A stretch of DNA of 64,000 nucleotides from Rana temporaria. Lineage: Eukaryota > Chordata > Amphibia > Anura > Ranidae. The position numbers and the translations under genes are program-made. Every line of letters begins with the position of its first letter. Within the stretch, counting starts at the first letter, position 1. The notes below the pieces were generated by a model. The model saw only the letters and a program-made list of their open reading frames with translations, was not told where the DNA came from and did no database searches. This document shows positions 23,770 through 35,045 of the stretch, one piece after another. The stretch covers positions 140,818,642 through 140,882,641 of the forward strand of contig NC_053489.1 of the NCBI RefSeq assembly GCF_905171775.1, in the 5' to 3' direction.

Positions 23770-24399
23770 GATGAAAGCATGCATTTACATGTACTGATGT
23801 GTATTTTGATGCACTTCTGGATGAAACGGTTGTGAAATATTTTCTGGACGTGAATTTTTGACCTGAAGTATCTTTGGCAGCAACAAAATTGCAACAGCGC
23901 ATTTAAAATCACATCCAATTTAAGAATTTTTAGACAAATAAACCTTTAAATAAAACAGTTTTGTTGTTATTTTAGTTTAAATACCATTACAATGTAATCC
24001 AAAAGCATTACCTCAGACAGTAACAGACATACAGACATAAAGCAGAGATCTGGACAAAGTTCTTTTATGGCCCACAAAAGAGACCCAAGAGAAGTAACAA
24101 GGGAGACTTCACGGTCAGCTTTATGCGAGCCAAGAATAATATCTTGACAACCCTAGAGGACATAACACACAAGTTAAAGAATCAAGAAAAACAAATAAAT
24201 AAATAAAATCATGATACTAATCCTAGGGTTCCATCATAGAATTCATGTAAAAAAAAATAAAAAAAAAATAATAAGGAATATTAAACCTATGCAGATCGAT
24301 GTCTTTCATTTCATTCAGCAACAAGGCTTACAATACGCGCAAACAAATTGTAGCACTGGGAGAGCAAAAATAAACATACACAATCCATATACAACGAAT

Positions 24400-25140
24400 A
24401 ATTGTGGTCAAAAGTTTTGAGAATGACACAAATATACATTTTCACAACGCCTGCTTCTTCAGTATTTTTTAGATCTTTTTGTCAGGTGTTACTATCATAT
24501 ACTGAAGTAGAATTACAAGCATTTAAGTGTCAAAAGGCTTTTATTGACAACATAAAAAAGCGGAGGTCCGCGATGTTGGCACTGCAGCTGATGTTTCCAT
24601 CAGCTGTCGGGTGCATGCCACCGCCATTGCGGGTAAGGGAACCCGGCAGTGTAGCCTTACATCTTCATGTGTGGAACCCTACTGCGCATGCGCGAGGCTC
24701 CACTCCTCTCTCCTACTGGCCCAGCGACAGGGGAGCTGAGCGGTGACGTCAATAGCCGTGGCTCCCGGAAATGGGGCGTCTCCCCCCCCCCCTTGTGGCA
24801 CCGGAGGGGGGGGGGGGGAGGAGACAAATGAGCAGAAGTCCCACCTGTGGGTGGAACTCTGCTTTAAGTTTATGCAAAGAGTCAATATTTGCAGTGTTGA
24901 CCCTTCTTTATTAGGAAATCTGCAATTCTTCCTGGCGTGCGTTCAATCAACTTCTGGGCCACATCCTGACTGATGGCAGCCCATTCTTGCATAATCCATG
25001 CTTGGATTTTGTCCGAATTTGTGGGTTTTTTGTTCACCCGCCTCAACGGGATTAAGGTCTGGGGAGTTTCCTGGGGAGATTAGGCTGAACTCCTCCTTAT
25101 TAGGGTCTTTGTCCATAGCAAAAGTATTTCCTTTCAACTT
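24400..25140 (-). mobile_element. Tc1 copy D, 3' portion on the minus strand
   Basis: Begins at the terminal GTGGTCAAAAGTTTTGAGAA (about 24402), is split by the 24559-24863 MITE, and continues with the transposase C-terminus on the minus strand (GNSPDLNPVE from about 25075, with QEWAAI-like and VAQKLI-like codons at 24990-24950). Everything 5' of about 25140 is missing. Confidence 0.8.
24559..24863. mobile_element. MITE of the AGCGGAG family inside a Tc1 tail
   Basis: Left end AGCGGAGGTCCGCG near 24559 (flank degraded), right end GGGTGGAACTCTGCT followed by TTAA at 24864-24867. It splits the 3' end of a minus-strand Tc1 element, whose sequence continues on both sides. Carries two long C and G homopolymers (about 24781-24820). 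Confidence 0.78.
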
Positions 25141-26500
25141 GACCTCACTAGAGGATGGTCCTCACTGTGGCCACGAAAACATCTAACTACCATTCTAAGG
25201 TGACCACTGTTCTCACAGATGCCAACACTTAGGAGTCACTAAAGAGACCCGAACTAGTTGTTAACACAATAAAGTGATACGATAAGACAAAGTTTACAAC
25301 ACGTAGAAAATGTAAAAGCCAATCGATCGGACCTTGTGCAACTGTCTGCATCCTAAAGAAGCTACACAATGTCTGTACAAACTCTTAAGAGGAGGAGCCC
25401 AACTAAGGTCGACCATAGATGGAGAAAAAAAAAAAAATACGTATTTCCTGCAACCTCAAGTTGACAAGGAAATCCCTCCCGCCAAGCCATTGTGTTCTAG
25501 AACAGCCGCAAAAAAAACAAAAAACGCATGTAAAATCCTGCAGGCTGGTCATACCAAAATTGATCAATCAACTTGGGTACATTCAGCCTGTCCATTCACA
25601 GATTCAAACCATCTAGGTCCGGCTTAAGACCTATTGCCAGCAACATCAATTGTGTTAGGCTGGCCATATACTAAACAATTTTGTTATTTAATTTTCTTTA
25701 GATTTACCCTCAACTATGTAATGCAAGGGCCTGCCTGATTGCATACAAATTGAAAGTGTTTAGGTTTAACCCACCTATTATATGTTTTTTGTAAATCTAA
25801 AAAGGAAAGTTGTACAAGAAAATTGTATAATGTATGGCCACTTGGCCAGGCTTACACAACATTACTAAAGCTTGATGCGCACAATACAACTTTTGTTGTT
25901 TGACTGTAGATAACCACATGGAGGTGGTGGAGAGAAGAGCCTTGACTTCTTTTAGGAGAACACCACCAAGCCATTGTCTCAAATATGTGGCAAATACATG
26001 GGTTTAAATTGTACAGCGGACATACAAGTTTTTAGAGCAAAAACCCAATGGACCAAAATATCAAGTATACACTAACTGGCACAGAAAACACTACTCTTAT
26101 TGAACTATATGTGTTACATCTCAAAGAGGGAAGGGGTGTGAACTTGGATATATTGGAGGTCCATGGGAAAATTAACCACAAAATATCTGCTTTTATACCG
26201 CCACCACCCATTGGAACACAAAAACTGGGAGTTATTGGAACTCTGCAACATTAGGCTTAGATGGTAACAAAAACACTTGTCTAGAAAGACCACAGACACC
26301 TCAGGAGGATTTTGAAACATTGTGGCCATCAAGACTGGGATTTTGTTAAAACATCCACAAGGTCAAGCAAAAAACAAATTGGTCCATCAAAAAAAAAGGA
26401 GGGAGAAGCAAAAACACGTGGAGAAAGACATTCTGTATGTAACTGGAGAGTTAGAAAAACTATTAAGATCTTTAACAAGCTTCACATTCCTTCAATACGC
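25141..26500. other. Mostly unassigned; one small MITE
   Basis: Apart from the MITE at 25658-25851 no element or exon is recognised. Short A-rich frames are not supported. Confidence 0.45.
25658..25851. mobile_element. Small MITE, GGCTGGCCATATAC ends, TSD TTA
   Basis: TTA at 25655-25657 and 25852-25854. Left GGCTGGCCATATACTAAAC, right GTATGGCCACTTGGCCAGGC; subterminal AACAATTTTGT and ACAAGAAAATTGT also pair. Confidence 0.68.
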
Positions 26501-26503
26501 TCA

Positions 26504-26798
26504 AGCCTCATACACGCGATCAGTTTTCCCCCCAACGGGAAAACTGAGGAGAGCTTTTGGCCGGAAATCCGGACCTTGTGTATGCTCCTTGCAGTTTTTC
26601 GAGCCGAAAAACTGCCAAAAATCCGCGATGGAGCATACATACGGCCAGGATTCCCGGCCAAAACTCCATCGCAGTTTTCCTGTCGGGAAAACCAGCCGTA
26701 TGTAGGGGAAAGACTGAACCAAGCAGGTTCTCGGCTTTCCCCTTGAGTTTCTCAGCGGCAAAAAGTCAGCCGGGAAACCCGATCGTGTGTACGAGGCC
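26504..26798. mobile_element. Harbinger-like MITE, GGCCTCGTACACACGATC ends
   Basis: Left AGCCTCATACACGCGATC, right GATCGTGTGTACGAGGCC; flanks TCA and TAA (one mismatch). The interior consists of inverted AGTTTTCC...GGAAAACT blocks. The overlapping frames of up to 140 codons here are artefacts of the palindrome. Confidence 0.75.
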
Positions 26799-27405
26799 TA
26801 AGAAGCGTGTACATCCCAAAGACCCAACATCCAAACACAAGTGAAGGAACTTTCAGTGCATGTTACTCACCAACCTTCTTCATGAGACAGGGCTGATGTT
26901 TGGTCTAGCACCTTGGAGACCCAAATTCTATTATTCTAGTTTTCGCACTCTTGTAGAGATAAAGCAGTCACTAGAATTTGCTGTAGGGACACACTAGTAA
27001 TGTAGCGGCTAGGAGGGATGGGGGGGCGTGGAGGAGGCCAGAGTCACAGTGTGCAGCCAAGAGATGCAGGCATCCAATACACCACAAAGGGTTGGATGCA
27101 TAACATTTTAGTGGCAGCTGTTCCTCTAAAATAGAGTGAAGACAGAAATCAAATTAGTTAGCAATTAGAAATATTACAATTGTATTTTAAAATAGCATGC
27201 CTGTGTAACTTGCAACAGGATTTAATGCTCAACTCCAGTTCCCCTGATCCCCTTCCCGCAACTGTACAAAACCATTTTTCTAGGTCTCTTGGTTTTATGG
27301 CCATAGATGGCAAATCCTTGACTTCTTGGGCTTGCAGGAAATTGTTCAGATGGAAAAACAGCACTATCCAGTGGCAGATAAGACTTATGTCACGTACACA
27401 CGACC

Positions 27406-28155
27406 ATTTTTCCTTGTTCAATATTTTTATTGAGTTTTACAAAAAAAAAAATATATATAATAAGCAACATATTATGAGATACATCTATATATATATATAA
27501 AACTCAATGTCCAAGCATCACGTCCAAACGGCTAAAGATATTAACATGAAACTTGGCACACGTTACTTATATGTCAGCAACAAACATAGGATAGGTGGTT
27601 TAACCCTTACCCACCCCCATTTGCCATGGTCGGGGTTTTCCTTTAAAGTCCCATTCAACTCTATGGGAAATACATGTTACTTCATAACTTCCAAACGGCT
27701 GTACATATTTCGATAACACTTGGTCACATGTTACTTATATGTCCACTTAAACTATACCCATTTGTGAGGGTCAGGGTTTTTGTTTAAAGTCCCATGCAAA
27801 TCAATGGGAAATGTATGTTCCCACATAACTTCTGTACGCCTGGAGATATTTCAATAATACCTGGTACACATTACTTATATGCCAAATAAAAAATATATGA
27901 CAGTTAAATTAACCCTTACCTACACCCTTATATAAAAGATTGGTATATTTATATTACTATGATTTTCCTCCCCAAAAGGTTAAGATAGAAAGACCGGGCA
28001 ACGCCGGGTATTCAGCTAGTATATAATAAAGTAGAGACATGTCTATATTTACGTAACTCTATGTAACTCAACAGGAGAGTAGAAAGAAAACTTAATGAAT
28101 AACATAGTTGGATAACAAATGTGAGGACCCAATTATGGGTCAAACATTTGAGGGT
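27406..28155 (-). mobile_element. Retroposed LINE-type 3' tail holding the Helitron
   Basis: Flanked by direct repeats CACACGACC (27397-27405 and 28156-28164). On the minus strand it ends with an AATAAA signal (27431-27426) and an A-rich tail, so it is a short 5'-truncated retroposed copy. The Helitron at 27484-28019 is inserted in it. Confidence 0.55.
27484..28019 (+). mobile_element. Non-autonomous Helitron
   Basis: Starts TCTATATATATATATAAAAC at 27484 after A, ends CCGGGCAACGCCGGG, then TATTCAGCTAG at 28019 before T. The 5' TC, a 3' hairpin about 10 nt before CTAG, insertion between A and T, and no duplication are the Helitron hallmarks. The interior has three diverged copies of a roughly 160-bp unit containing TTACTTATATG. 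No Rep/helicase. Confidence 0.85.
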
Positions 28156-28425
28156 CACACGACCGTTTCCTGTCGCTTTACCGACAGGAAAAAAATAAAA
28201 AAAATAAAGGCGCATTCTCAGAAGCAAGTTATGAGAAGGGAATTTGCATAATCAGCCCAAAGGGTGGAGCCATTCGAATGGAACTTTTCCTTTTTATATT
28301 TGCTAGAGCATTTCCCCCCCCCCCCCTCATGATCGGGTGTATGTAAGGTAGGCTTGACAAGAATCACGTTGAGAGAAACTTTTTTCCATGACATGAAAAT
28401 AGTTGTGTGTACACGGCTTTACTGT
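28140..28425. repeat. Right half of an ACACGAC-type MITE split by the LINE tail
   Basis: TCACACGACCGTTTCCTGTC at 28155 to TTGTGTGTACACGGC at about 28420; the left end CACGTACACACGACC is at 27391-27405. Ends are inverted repeats of the same family as 55857-56071. Confidence 0.5.
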
Positions 28426-29374
28426 AGGGACAGTGGTGGAAATAGGATGAGTATTGCAGCTAAAACTTATTATGTTTTATCCCAGGTCTTTCAACCAGGG
28501 TGCCTTGGCAAAATGCCTAAAAAAATTGTATACAAGCTGGCGAGTGGATAAAGTCTGCCTTTTAGTTACACAAAGCCACAGGTTTTCATTGTGCACCATT
28601 ACAACGACCAATGGCATCACCAGTTGAAGAGGAGGATGCCAGTCGCCTATATAGCATCCTTGTTTGACCCCCTCACGTCCTTTTGTGGGAGTGAGGTCCT
28701 GTCTCCCAGAAATCTCACCTAGGTGACAAACAAGTAAGTTCAAACTCCCCCCACAGTCTCCTGGGACATGTGACTAGTCCCAAGAGGCTGCAGGACCAGT
28801 GTGGAAGTGAAATGCGTCTCTCAAAAGCGCAGTGGGGAGCCGGCTGTGAAAAGGGAGGAAGTCACAGCCATCTTACCACAGTTAAGATGGTGGCACCGGG
28901 GATCCAAAAAAAATGATCCGGGTAAAGACAGCACTGAACCAGCAATTGCCGTAAATCCACTTTGTTGCATTTACAGCAGGGCTCGAGTCCTGCGGGAACG
29001 CATGGGAACGACATTCCTATACTTCTCCCACAGCAGGAACGTCGCTCTCATTGTAATCAATGCGCGCCCGTCCATCCCTCCCTTGGTCCGCCTATTCCTT
29101 CTCCTCCAGTGGCCGCCGTAACAAAGTCCCGACTCTAGTGATGGGGTGCAGTTCACCCTAGCACCTGCAGAAGTGGGGGAGCCAAAGTGCCATAATGCTC
29201 CCTTCCATCCTCCCTCTCCTCGTTTGTTTTACACACGAGTCGGGCTGTCTGCTTGTCTTCCTGGACTCATGTAAACCTGAGTTGTAAGGTACGTGAGCTA
29301 GCTGCACAACCCCCTGAATTCCTTTTTCTTTGCCTCTACTTCTCTCTCATTTCTTAACCCCCCCCCCTGCAAAC

Positions 29375-29560
29375 TGAGGGGGGGGCGTAATTGTGCAGAC
29401 TGGGGGGTAATTGTGCAGACTGGGGGGAGGGGGGTAATTGTGCAGACTGGGGGGTAATTGGGCAAACTGGGGGAGGGGGTTGAGCAGACTGGGAGGTAAT
29501 TGTGCAGACTGTGGGGAGGGGGGGAATTGTGCAGACTAGGGGTACGGGGGCAAGAGGGGT
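29375..29560 (+). repeat. Minisatellite, GGGGGTAATTGTGCAGACTG units
   Basis: Seven or so variable copies of a 20-30 bp unit containing AATTGTGCAGACTGGGG. Lies inside the hAT element. Confidence 0.82.
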
Positions 29561-29827
29561 ATTGAACAGACTAGAGGGAGTTGTGCAGAATGGAAAGGGG
29601 TGGAGAACTGAGAGCAGCGCAGAGGAAACTCCCAGAGTCTTGGAGAGAGGCAGGGCACACCAGGGAGTCGTGACGCGCGCGTGGCTGGCTCTGGTTGTGG
29701 GGCGAGACGCTGGTTTGCAACAACGACCCCTGGACCGGGAGCATCAGCCCCCCAGGAGGCCGTGCAAGGACCTGCTGAGATGACATCGCTAAGGTGAGAG
29801 ACCCTGACACAGCTGACCCCCCACATC

Positions 29828-29990
29828 AGGTTGCATTGATGGGCACTGGTAAGGCTGCGTTGATGGGCACTGATCGGGCAGTCTCTGACCATTTCTTGAT
29901 GGGCACTGATCAGGCTGAATTTGATGGGCACTGGTAAGGCTGCATTACTGGGTACTGATCAGGCTGCATTGATGGGCACTGATCACGCTT
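29828..29990 (+). repeat. Minisatellite, GATGGGCACTGATCAGGCTG units
   Basis: Six or so copies of a 24-31 bp unit containing GATGGGCACTGRTCAGGCTG. Second, unrelated tandem block inside the same hAT element. Confidence 0.82.
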
Positions 29991-30399
29991 GGGTGAGTTC
30001 CCACACTTTTTTTCCCAGGACTTGACCCCTGATTTACAGCATTCAAAAAAATGTCCCAGTACCTCAAATGACACTGAGGGCAGCAATGTGACAAGCTCCT
30101 GCTGCCATTAAACAAACTGCTGGTAGGAGTGAGGCTCTTTTCCGTTTTGTGCGTCTATGGCTTAGAAAAGGAGCACACACAAACACACAGGTGATACTTT
30201 GTATACAGCTAGCAAGGGAGACATCTGCAAAAGTGGAGTCAGGGGTACACACGATAGGATATTCCAACAACAAAACCGTGGATTCCCCCCCCCCCCCCCG
30301 ACGGATGTTCGCTCAAACTTGTCTTGCATACACACGGTCACACAAATGTTGTCAGAAATTGCAAACGTCAATGAACGTTAAAGGATTCCAAGCATTTTT

Positions 30400-30580
30400 T
30401 GTGCGTTGAATTGTTTACACACGGTCGGATTGGACAACTTTAGTTGTCAGAAAAGTTGAGAACCAGCTCTCAAATTTTTGTTGTTGGAAATTCTGACAGC
30501 AAATGTCCGATGGAGCCAACACACTCCGAACATATAACATTTGTTGTTGGAAATTCTGACCGTGGGTACACGGCATAAGC
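30400..30580. repeat. MITE of the ACACGGTCGGA type
   Basis: Runs from TTTACACACGGTCGGATTGG to GACCGTGGGTACACGGCATA with two internal copies of TTGTTGTTGGAAATTCTGAC. Ends resemble 55857-56071; no clean duplication. Confidence 0.5.
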
Positions 30581-31028
30581 CTCCATTATTGACAAAGAAC
30601 CAAAATAAATGAATAAAAGGGGCAGTGCAGGGACAGCGAGGCTGAGGCTAGATGTCCTCCCAACCAGTCATCGGAGCAGGCTCCGATTTGCTGCAATTTC
30701 TAGTGTATCCTGCGAGAAGCTTACAGTGTGCGTTGAAATTTGGGTACAAGAGAGGAGCATGTACAGGTGTGCAAGACAGACAGTAAGGCTTTAGGATTCA
30801 CATGGGGACATTTACAAAAAGCCATATTTATAGAACTATGTGCAAAAATGTATGGAATACAAAGTTCAAGCACATAAAAAATTCATCAGTTCTGTTTGAC
30901 TTGCAAAAAAAGAAATAAAAAATGTCCTGCTCTTGGCCGGTGAACAGAACAGCAGAGGAACAAAGGAGACTGGAATAAAGCACAGCTGGTCCCAAGAAAA
31001 GTATTCTGTACTGCCAAGTAGAGAACTA

Positions 31029-31812
31029 CAATGCCTTGAAAAAGTATTGAAACCCCTTTAAATTTTAGCATTTTGTCATATTACAACCAAAAAACGTAAA
31101 GGTATTTTATTGAGATTTTATGTAATAAACCAACACAAAGTGGAACATAATTGTAAAGTAGAAGGAAAATGATAAATGGTTTTCCAAATTTGTTACAAAT
31201 ACATGAAAAGTGTGGTGTGTATTTGTATTCAGCCCCCTTTACTCGGATACCCCCAACTAAAATCGTGTAGAACCAATTGCCTTCAGAAGTCATCTAAATT
31301 TGTAACTAGAGTCCACCTGTGTTTATCTCAGTATAAATAGAGCTGTTCTGTGAAGCCCTCAGAACTTGGAATTTCAGGCAGAAATAGTCAGATGGGAGCT
31401 TTTCATTGGATATTCCATCCGTGTGTATGCCCTATCTGACTTTTTGTGCCAGAATTTCCGACGGACTTAGATAGAGTGCAGGTTCTCTATTTTTCCGTCG
31501 GAAATTCCAACAGTTTTCCTCGTAAGAAAGTCCAGGCCGTGTGTAAGCGGCATTTGTCGTGCACTCCACAAATCTGGTCTTTATGGAAGAGTGGCAAGAA
31601 GCCATAATGAGTCCCATTTGCAAGAAGCCATGTGGGGGACACAGCAAACATGTGGGAGAAGGTGCTCTGGTCAGAGGAGACCAACATTTAAACTTCTTGG
31701 CCTAAAGAAAAAGGCTATGTGTGGTAAAAAACTAACACTGCACATCACCCTGAACACACCATCCCCACCGCAACAAGATCATATTAAACTCCCCTCCCCC
31801 CCCAAAAAACAG
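31029..31812 (+). mobile_element. Tc1 copy E, internally deleted
   Basis: TA at 31027-31028 then CAATGCCTTGAAAAAGTATT. Leader TCCACCTGTGTTTATCTCAG (31312) precedes a deletion and a MITE, then transposase fragments TCTGGTCTTTATGGAAGAGT (31571) and GTGGGAGAAGGTGCTCTGGT (31650). It ends abruptly at about 31812, where a LINE fragment starts. Confidence 0.75.
31395..31553. repeat. MITE of the ACACGG type inside a Tc1 remnant
   Basis: From about CATCCGTGTGTATGCCC to GGCCGTGTGTAAGCGGCA, with TTCCGACGG...CCGTCGGAA inverted blocks in between. Tc1-related sequence flanks it on both sides. Confidence 0.5.
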
Positions 31813-32600
31813 TCCATGGACCCGTTACCTTTGGCACTCTTAATGCTGCATAAACACCATTTAGAAACCCAGCAGATAACAAGTTGCCCTCCTCTCTCAC
31901 ACAAACCTCCTACTACAGGTCTCATCCCATGCCTCCACCTTCTTTTGTACATCATGAGGAACTGATCACTCCACACCTTCTTAATACAGCCAAAGCCATT
32001 ATCCCTCGTCTCTGGGGTCAACCTGAAACTCCTTCCATTAAAACATGGTTACAAAAGATTTCTGAGGTTAGCCTCATGGAAGAACTCACTCACATTGCAA
32101 GAGACACCAGTGAACAACACTCCCGAATCTGGGCGTCCTGGTCTTCATTCATCTCTACACAGTGCTATTTAGATATTATTTCTTCGCCCCCTTACGGGTC
32201 TGAAGCCACATGAGGCGGTCTTTCACCAAATTGTGACCCTTTATCCCACTCCCTGACATGGTTTCCCATTACTCTTGATATCTTACTAAATAAGTCCGAT
32301 TAGTGATATGCTTGATACGATTGCCATGTGACCCAGCTCTCCCTCCCCGCCCTTCCCTACCCTTCCCTGCTTACCCATCCTACATCCCTCTAATCTCTTT
32401 TTCTCCATCTTTTTCCTATCCTCTTTTCTTTTTTTCTTTTTCTTCATCTATAGACAAATTGAAATGCTTGTGTTCTCTATGATGCATCATTTGGTATACT
32501 TTCCAATTTACTACTCTGTATTGATGCCTATTTGGAGAGTTGACTTACTTTTATTGTATTGTCTATTTCTATCAATAAAAAAATATATTAAACAAATCAT
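31813..32600 (+). mobile_element. L1/Tx1-type LINE, 5'-truncated 3' end
   Basis: Plus-strand remnant from near ATGGACCCGTTACCTTTGGC (31816) through the ORF2 C-terminus to a 3' untranslated region ending ATCAATAAAA (AATAAA at 32574-32579). It follows directly on Tc1 copy E. Confidence 0.75.
31840..32210 (+). pseudogene. LINE ORF2 C-terminal remnant
   Basis: One frame gives LALLMLHKHHLETQQ, the next gives NTAKAIIPRLW, IKTWLQKISEVSLMEELTHI and SRIWASWSSFI before a stop near 32211. This Ala-Lys-x-x-Ile-Pro-x-Leu-Trp plus x-W-x-x-W pattern is typical of the tail of L1/Tx1 ORF2. One frameshift at least. Confidence 0.75.
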
Positions 32601-33390
32601 GAGGAACTGGCTGTCAATTCATGATTTTTGCAGTTCTCCCCCACCCAGTGCAATCAGTTCTGGCACATGTGCAGACAGATCGGGCGCAGAGTTTATGGGC
32701 TCATGACAGATAGTTTGACCCATACAATGTAAAACATGATCATTATTTTTTGGCCGTGCAAGGGAGGCACAGGTGCAGCTTACAAACCTTTGCTAAAAGC
32801 AATGACGGGTTGACATTTGTGGCTGTATGCAGTTGAATGGTAATTGCATTTAAGGCCATATGCATTGAGGGACATGCGCCCTAAATACAGCAATCTATGA
32901 CAGGGTGCGCAAGGCTCTTAACTCAAGCACCAACCAGAGCAGCATCCAGCCATGTTAGCCTGACATTGATTTTGACAGGCTGCTGCATTAGCACTACATA
33001 CAGTGCCTTGCGAAAGTATTCGGCCCCCTTGAACTTTGCAAACTTTTGCCACATTTCAGGCTTCAAACAAAGATATAAAACTGTATTTTGTTTGAAGAAT
33101 CAACAACAAGTGGGACACAATCATGAAGTGGAACGAAATGTATTGGATATTTCAAAAGTTTTTAAACAAATAAAAAACTGAAAAATTGGGCGTGCAAAAT
33201 TATTCAGCCCCTTTACTTTCAGTGCAGCAAACTCTCTCCAGAAGTTCAGTGAGGATCTCTGAATGATCCAATGTTGACCTAAATGACTAATGACGATAAA
33301 TAGAATCCACCTGTGTGTAATCAAGTCTTCCGTATAAATGAACCTGCACTGTGATAGTCTCAGAGGTCCGTTTAAAGCGCAGAGAGCATC

Positions 33391-34394
33391 ATGAAGAACA
33401 AGGAACACACCAGGCAGGTCCGAGATACTGTTGTGGAGAAGTTTAAAGCCGGATTTGGATACAAAACGATTTCCCAAGGAGCACTGTGCAAGCGATAATA
33501 TTGAAATGGAAGGAGTATCAGACCACTGCAAATCTACGAAGACCTGGCCGTCCCTCTAAACTTTCAGCTCATACAAGGAGAAGACTGATCAGAGATGCAG
33601 CCAAGAGGCCCATGATCACTCTGGATGAACTGCAGAGATCTACAGCTGAGGTGGGAGACTCTGTCCATAGGACAACAATCAGTCGTATACTGCACAAATC
33701 TGGCCTTTATGGAAGAGTGGCAAGAAGAAAGCCATTTCTTACAGATATCCATAAAAAGTGTCATTTAAAGTTTGCCACAAGCCACCTGGGAGACACACCA
33801 AACATGTGGAAGAAGGTGCTCTGGTCAGATGAAACCAAAATCAAACTTTTTGGCAACAATGCAAAACGTTATGTTTGGCGTAAAAGCAACACAGCTCATC
33901 ACCCTGAACACACCATCCCCACTGTCAAACATGGTGGTGGCAGCATCATGGTTTGGGCCTGCTTTTCTTCAGCAGGGACAGGGAAGATGGTTACAATTGA
34001 TGGGAAGATGGATGGAGCCAAATACAGGACCATTCTGGAAGAAAACCTGATGGAGTCTGCAAAAGACCTGAGACTGGGACGGAGATTTGTCCTCCAACAA
34101 GACAATGATCCAAAACATAAAGCAAAATCTACAATGGAATGGTTCACAAATAAACATATCCAGGTGTTGGAATGGCCAAGTCAAAGTCCAGACCTGAATC
34201 CAATCGAGAATCTGTGGAAAGAACTGAAAACTGCTGTTCACAAACGCTCTCAATCCAACCTCACTGAGCTCGAGCTGCTTTGCAAGGAGGAATGGGCAAA
34301 AATTTCAGTGTCTCGATGTGCAAAAGCGATAGAGACATACCCCAAGCGACTTACAGCTGTAATGGCAGCAAAAGGTGGCGCTACAAAGTATTAA
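33391..34394 (+). pseudogene. Tc1 transposase (DD34E), one N-terminal frameshift
   Basis: Cut-and-paste transposase that binds the terminal repeats and inserts at TA. The conventional ATG at 33391 opens MKNKEHTRQVRDTVVEKF, the first helix-turn-helix, but meets a stop at 33496-33498. A second frame is open from 33486 to the stop at 34394 (302 codons, starting GTG, which is not a real start). Compared with relatives I remember, about 16 bases between the two halves appear deleted. In the open frame the catalytic residues are present: D115 (SDETK), D206 (QQDNDPKH) and E241 (PIENLW), with exactly 34 residues between the last two. A GRP motif (residues 21-23) links the DNA-binding domains. Domain and triad are seen; the deletion size is inferred. 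Confidence 0.9.
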
Positions 34395-34516
34395 CTTAAG
34401 GGGGCTGAATAATTTTGCACATCCAATTTTTCAGTTTTTTATTTGTTAGAAAAGTTTGAAATATCCAATAAATTTCGTTCCACTTCATGATTGTGTCCCA
34501 CTTGTTGATTCTTTAA

Positions 34517-35045
34517 AGCGGGGGTTCACCCTATTAATAAAAAAAAAAAAAAAAAATGGTTTTCCTCTAGCATAAAATGAGGCATAGTAGCGCGAGCTAC
34601 AGTATGCCTGTCTTTATTTTTTTATCCCCGTACTCACTGTGCACTCGTAGAGACAAGATTACGACTCCCAGCGGGGAATGGGCGTTCCTATGGAGAGAGA
34701 AGGTGATTGACGGCCGGCTCTGGCACGTCACGCTTCTCCGGAAAAAGCCTAAATAGGACTTGGCGCTTCACGGCGCCTACGCATAGTCTGTGCGCAGGCG
34801 CCGTATAGCGCCGTGAAGAGCCGAGACCTGTTCCGGCTGTCTTCGGGGAGCGTGACGTGCCAGAGCCGACCGTCAATCACCTTCCCTCTCCATAGGAACG
34901 CCCATTCCCCGCGGGGAGTCGTATCTTGTCTCTACGAGTGCAAAGTGAGTACGGGTATAAAAAAAATAAAGACAGGCATACTGTAGCTTGCGCTACTATG
35001 CCTCATTTTATGCTAAAAAGTTGTCATGGAGGGTGAACCACCGCT
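34517..35045. mobile_element. Long palindromic TTAA-flanked foldback element, copy 1
   Basis: Flanked by TTAA at 34513-34516 and 35046-35049. Ends are AGCGGGGGTTCACCC and its near reverse complement. Almost the whole element is one inverted repeat: the arms include GAGGCATAGTAGCGCGAGCT near 34580 and its complement near 35000, with a centre near 34790 rich in GGCGCCTGCGCAC-type sequence. No coding potential. The TTAA target fits piggyBac-type mobilisation. It interrupts the right terminal repeat of the Tc1 element. Confidence 0.88.

Larger units (their letters stand above)
28977..30031. mobile_element. 1,055-bp non-autonomous hAT element, TSD ATTTACAG
   Basis: ATTTACAG flanks it at 28969-28976 and 30032-30039. 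Ends CAGGGCTCGAGTCCTG and CAGGACTTGACCCCTG form inverted repeats. The interior is G-rich minisatellite (29375-29560 and 29828-29990), with no transposase. It interrupts an older repeat whose sequence resumes at CATTCAAAAAAATG. Confidence 0.92.

Noticed and set aside
23307..23918. A 203-codon minus frame
   Set aside because: Spans a hAT MITE with C, AAT and T tracts; low-complexity peptide with no domain.
24943..25186. Small frames on both strands near 25 kb
   Set aside because: The minus-strand one includes the SPDLNP motif of a Tc1 transposase tail and is counted there; the plus-strand one is its shadow.
33486..33488. GTG as start of the 302-codon transposase
   Set aside because: Nuclear vertebrate genes do not normally start at GTG; the real start is ATG 33391 in another frame.
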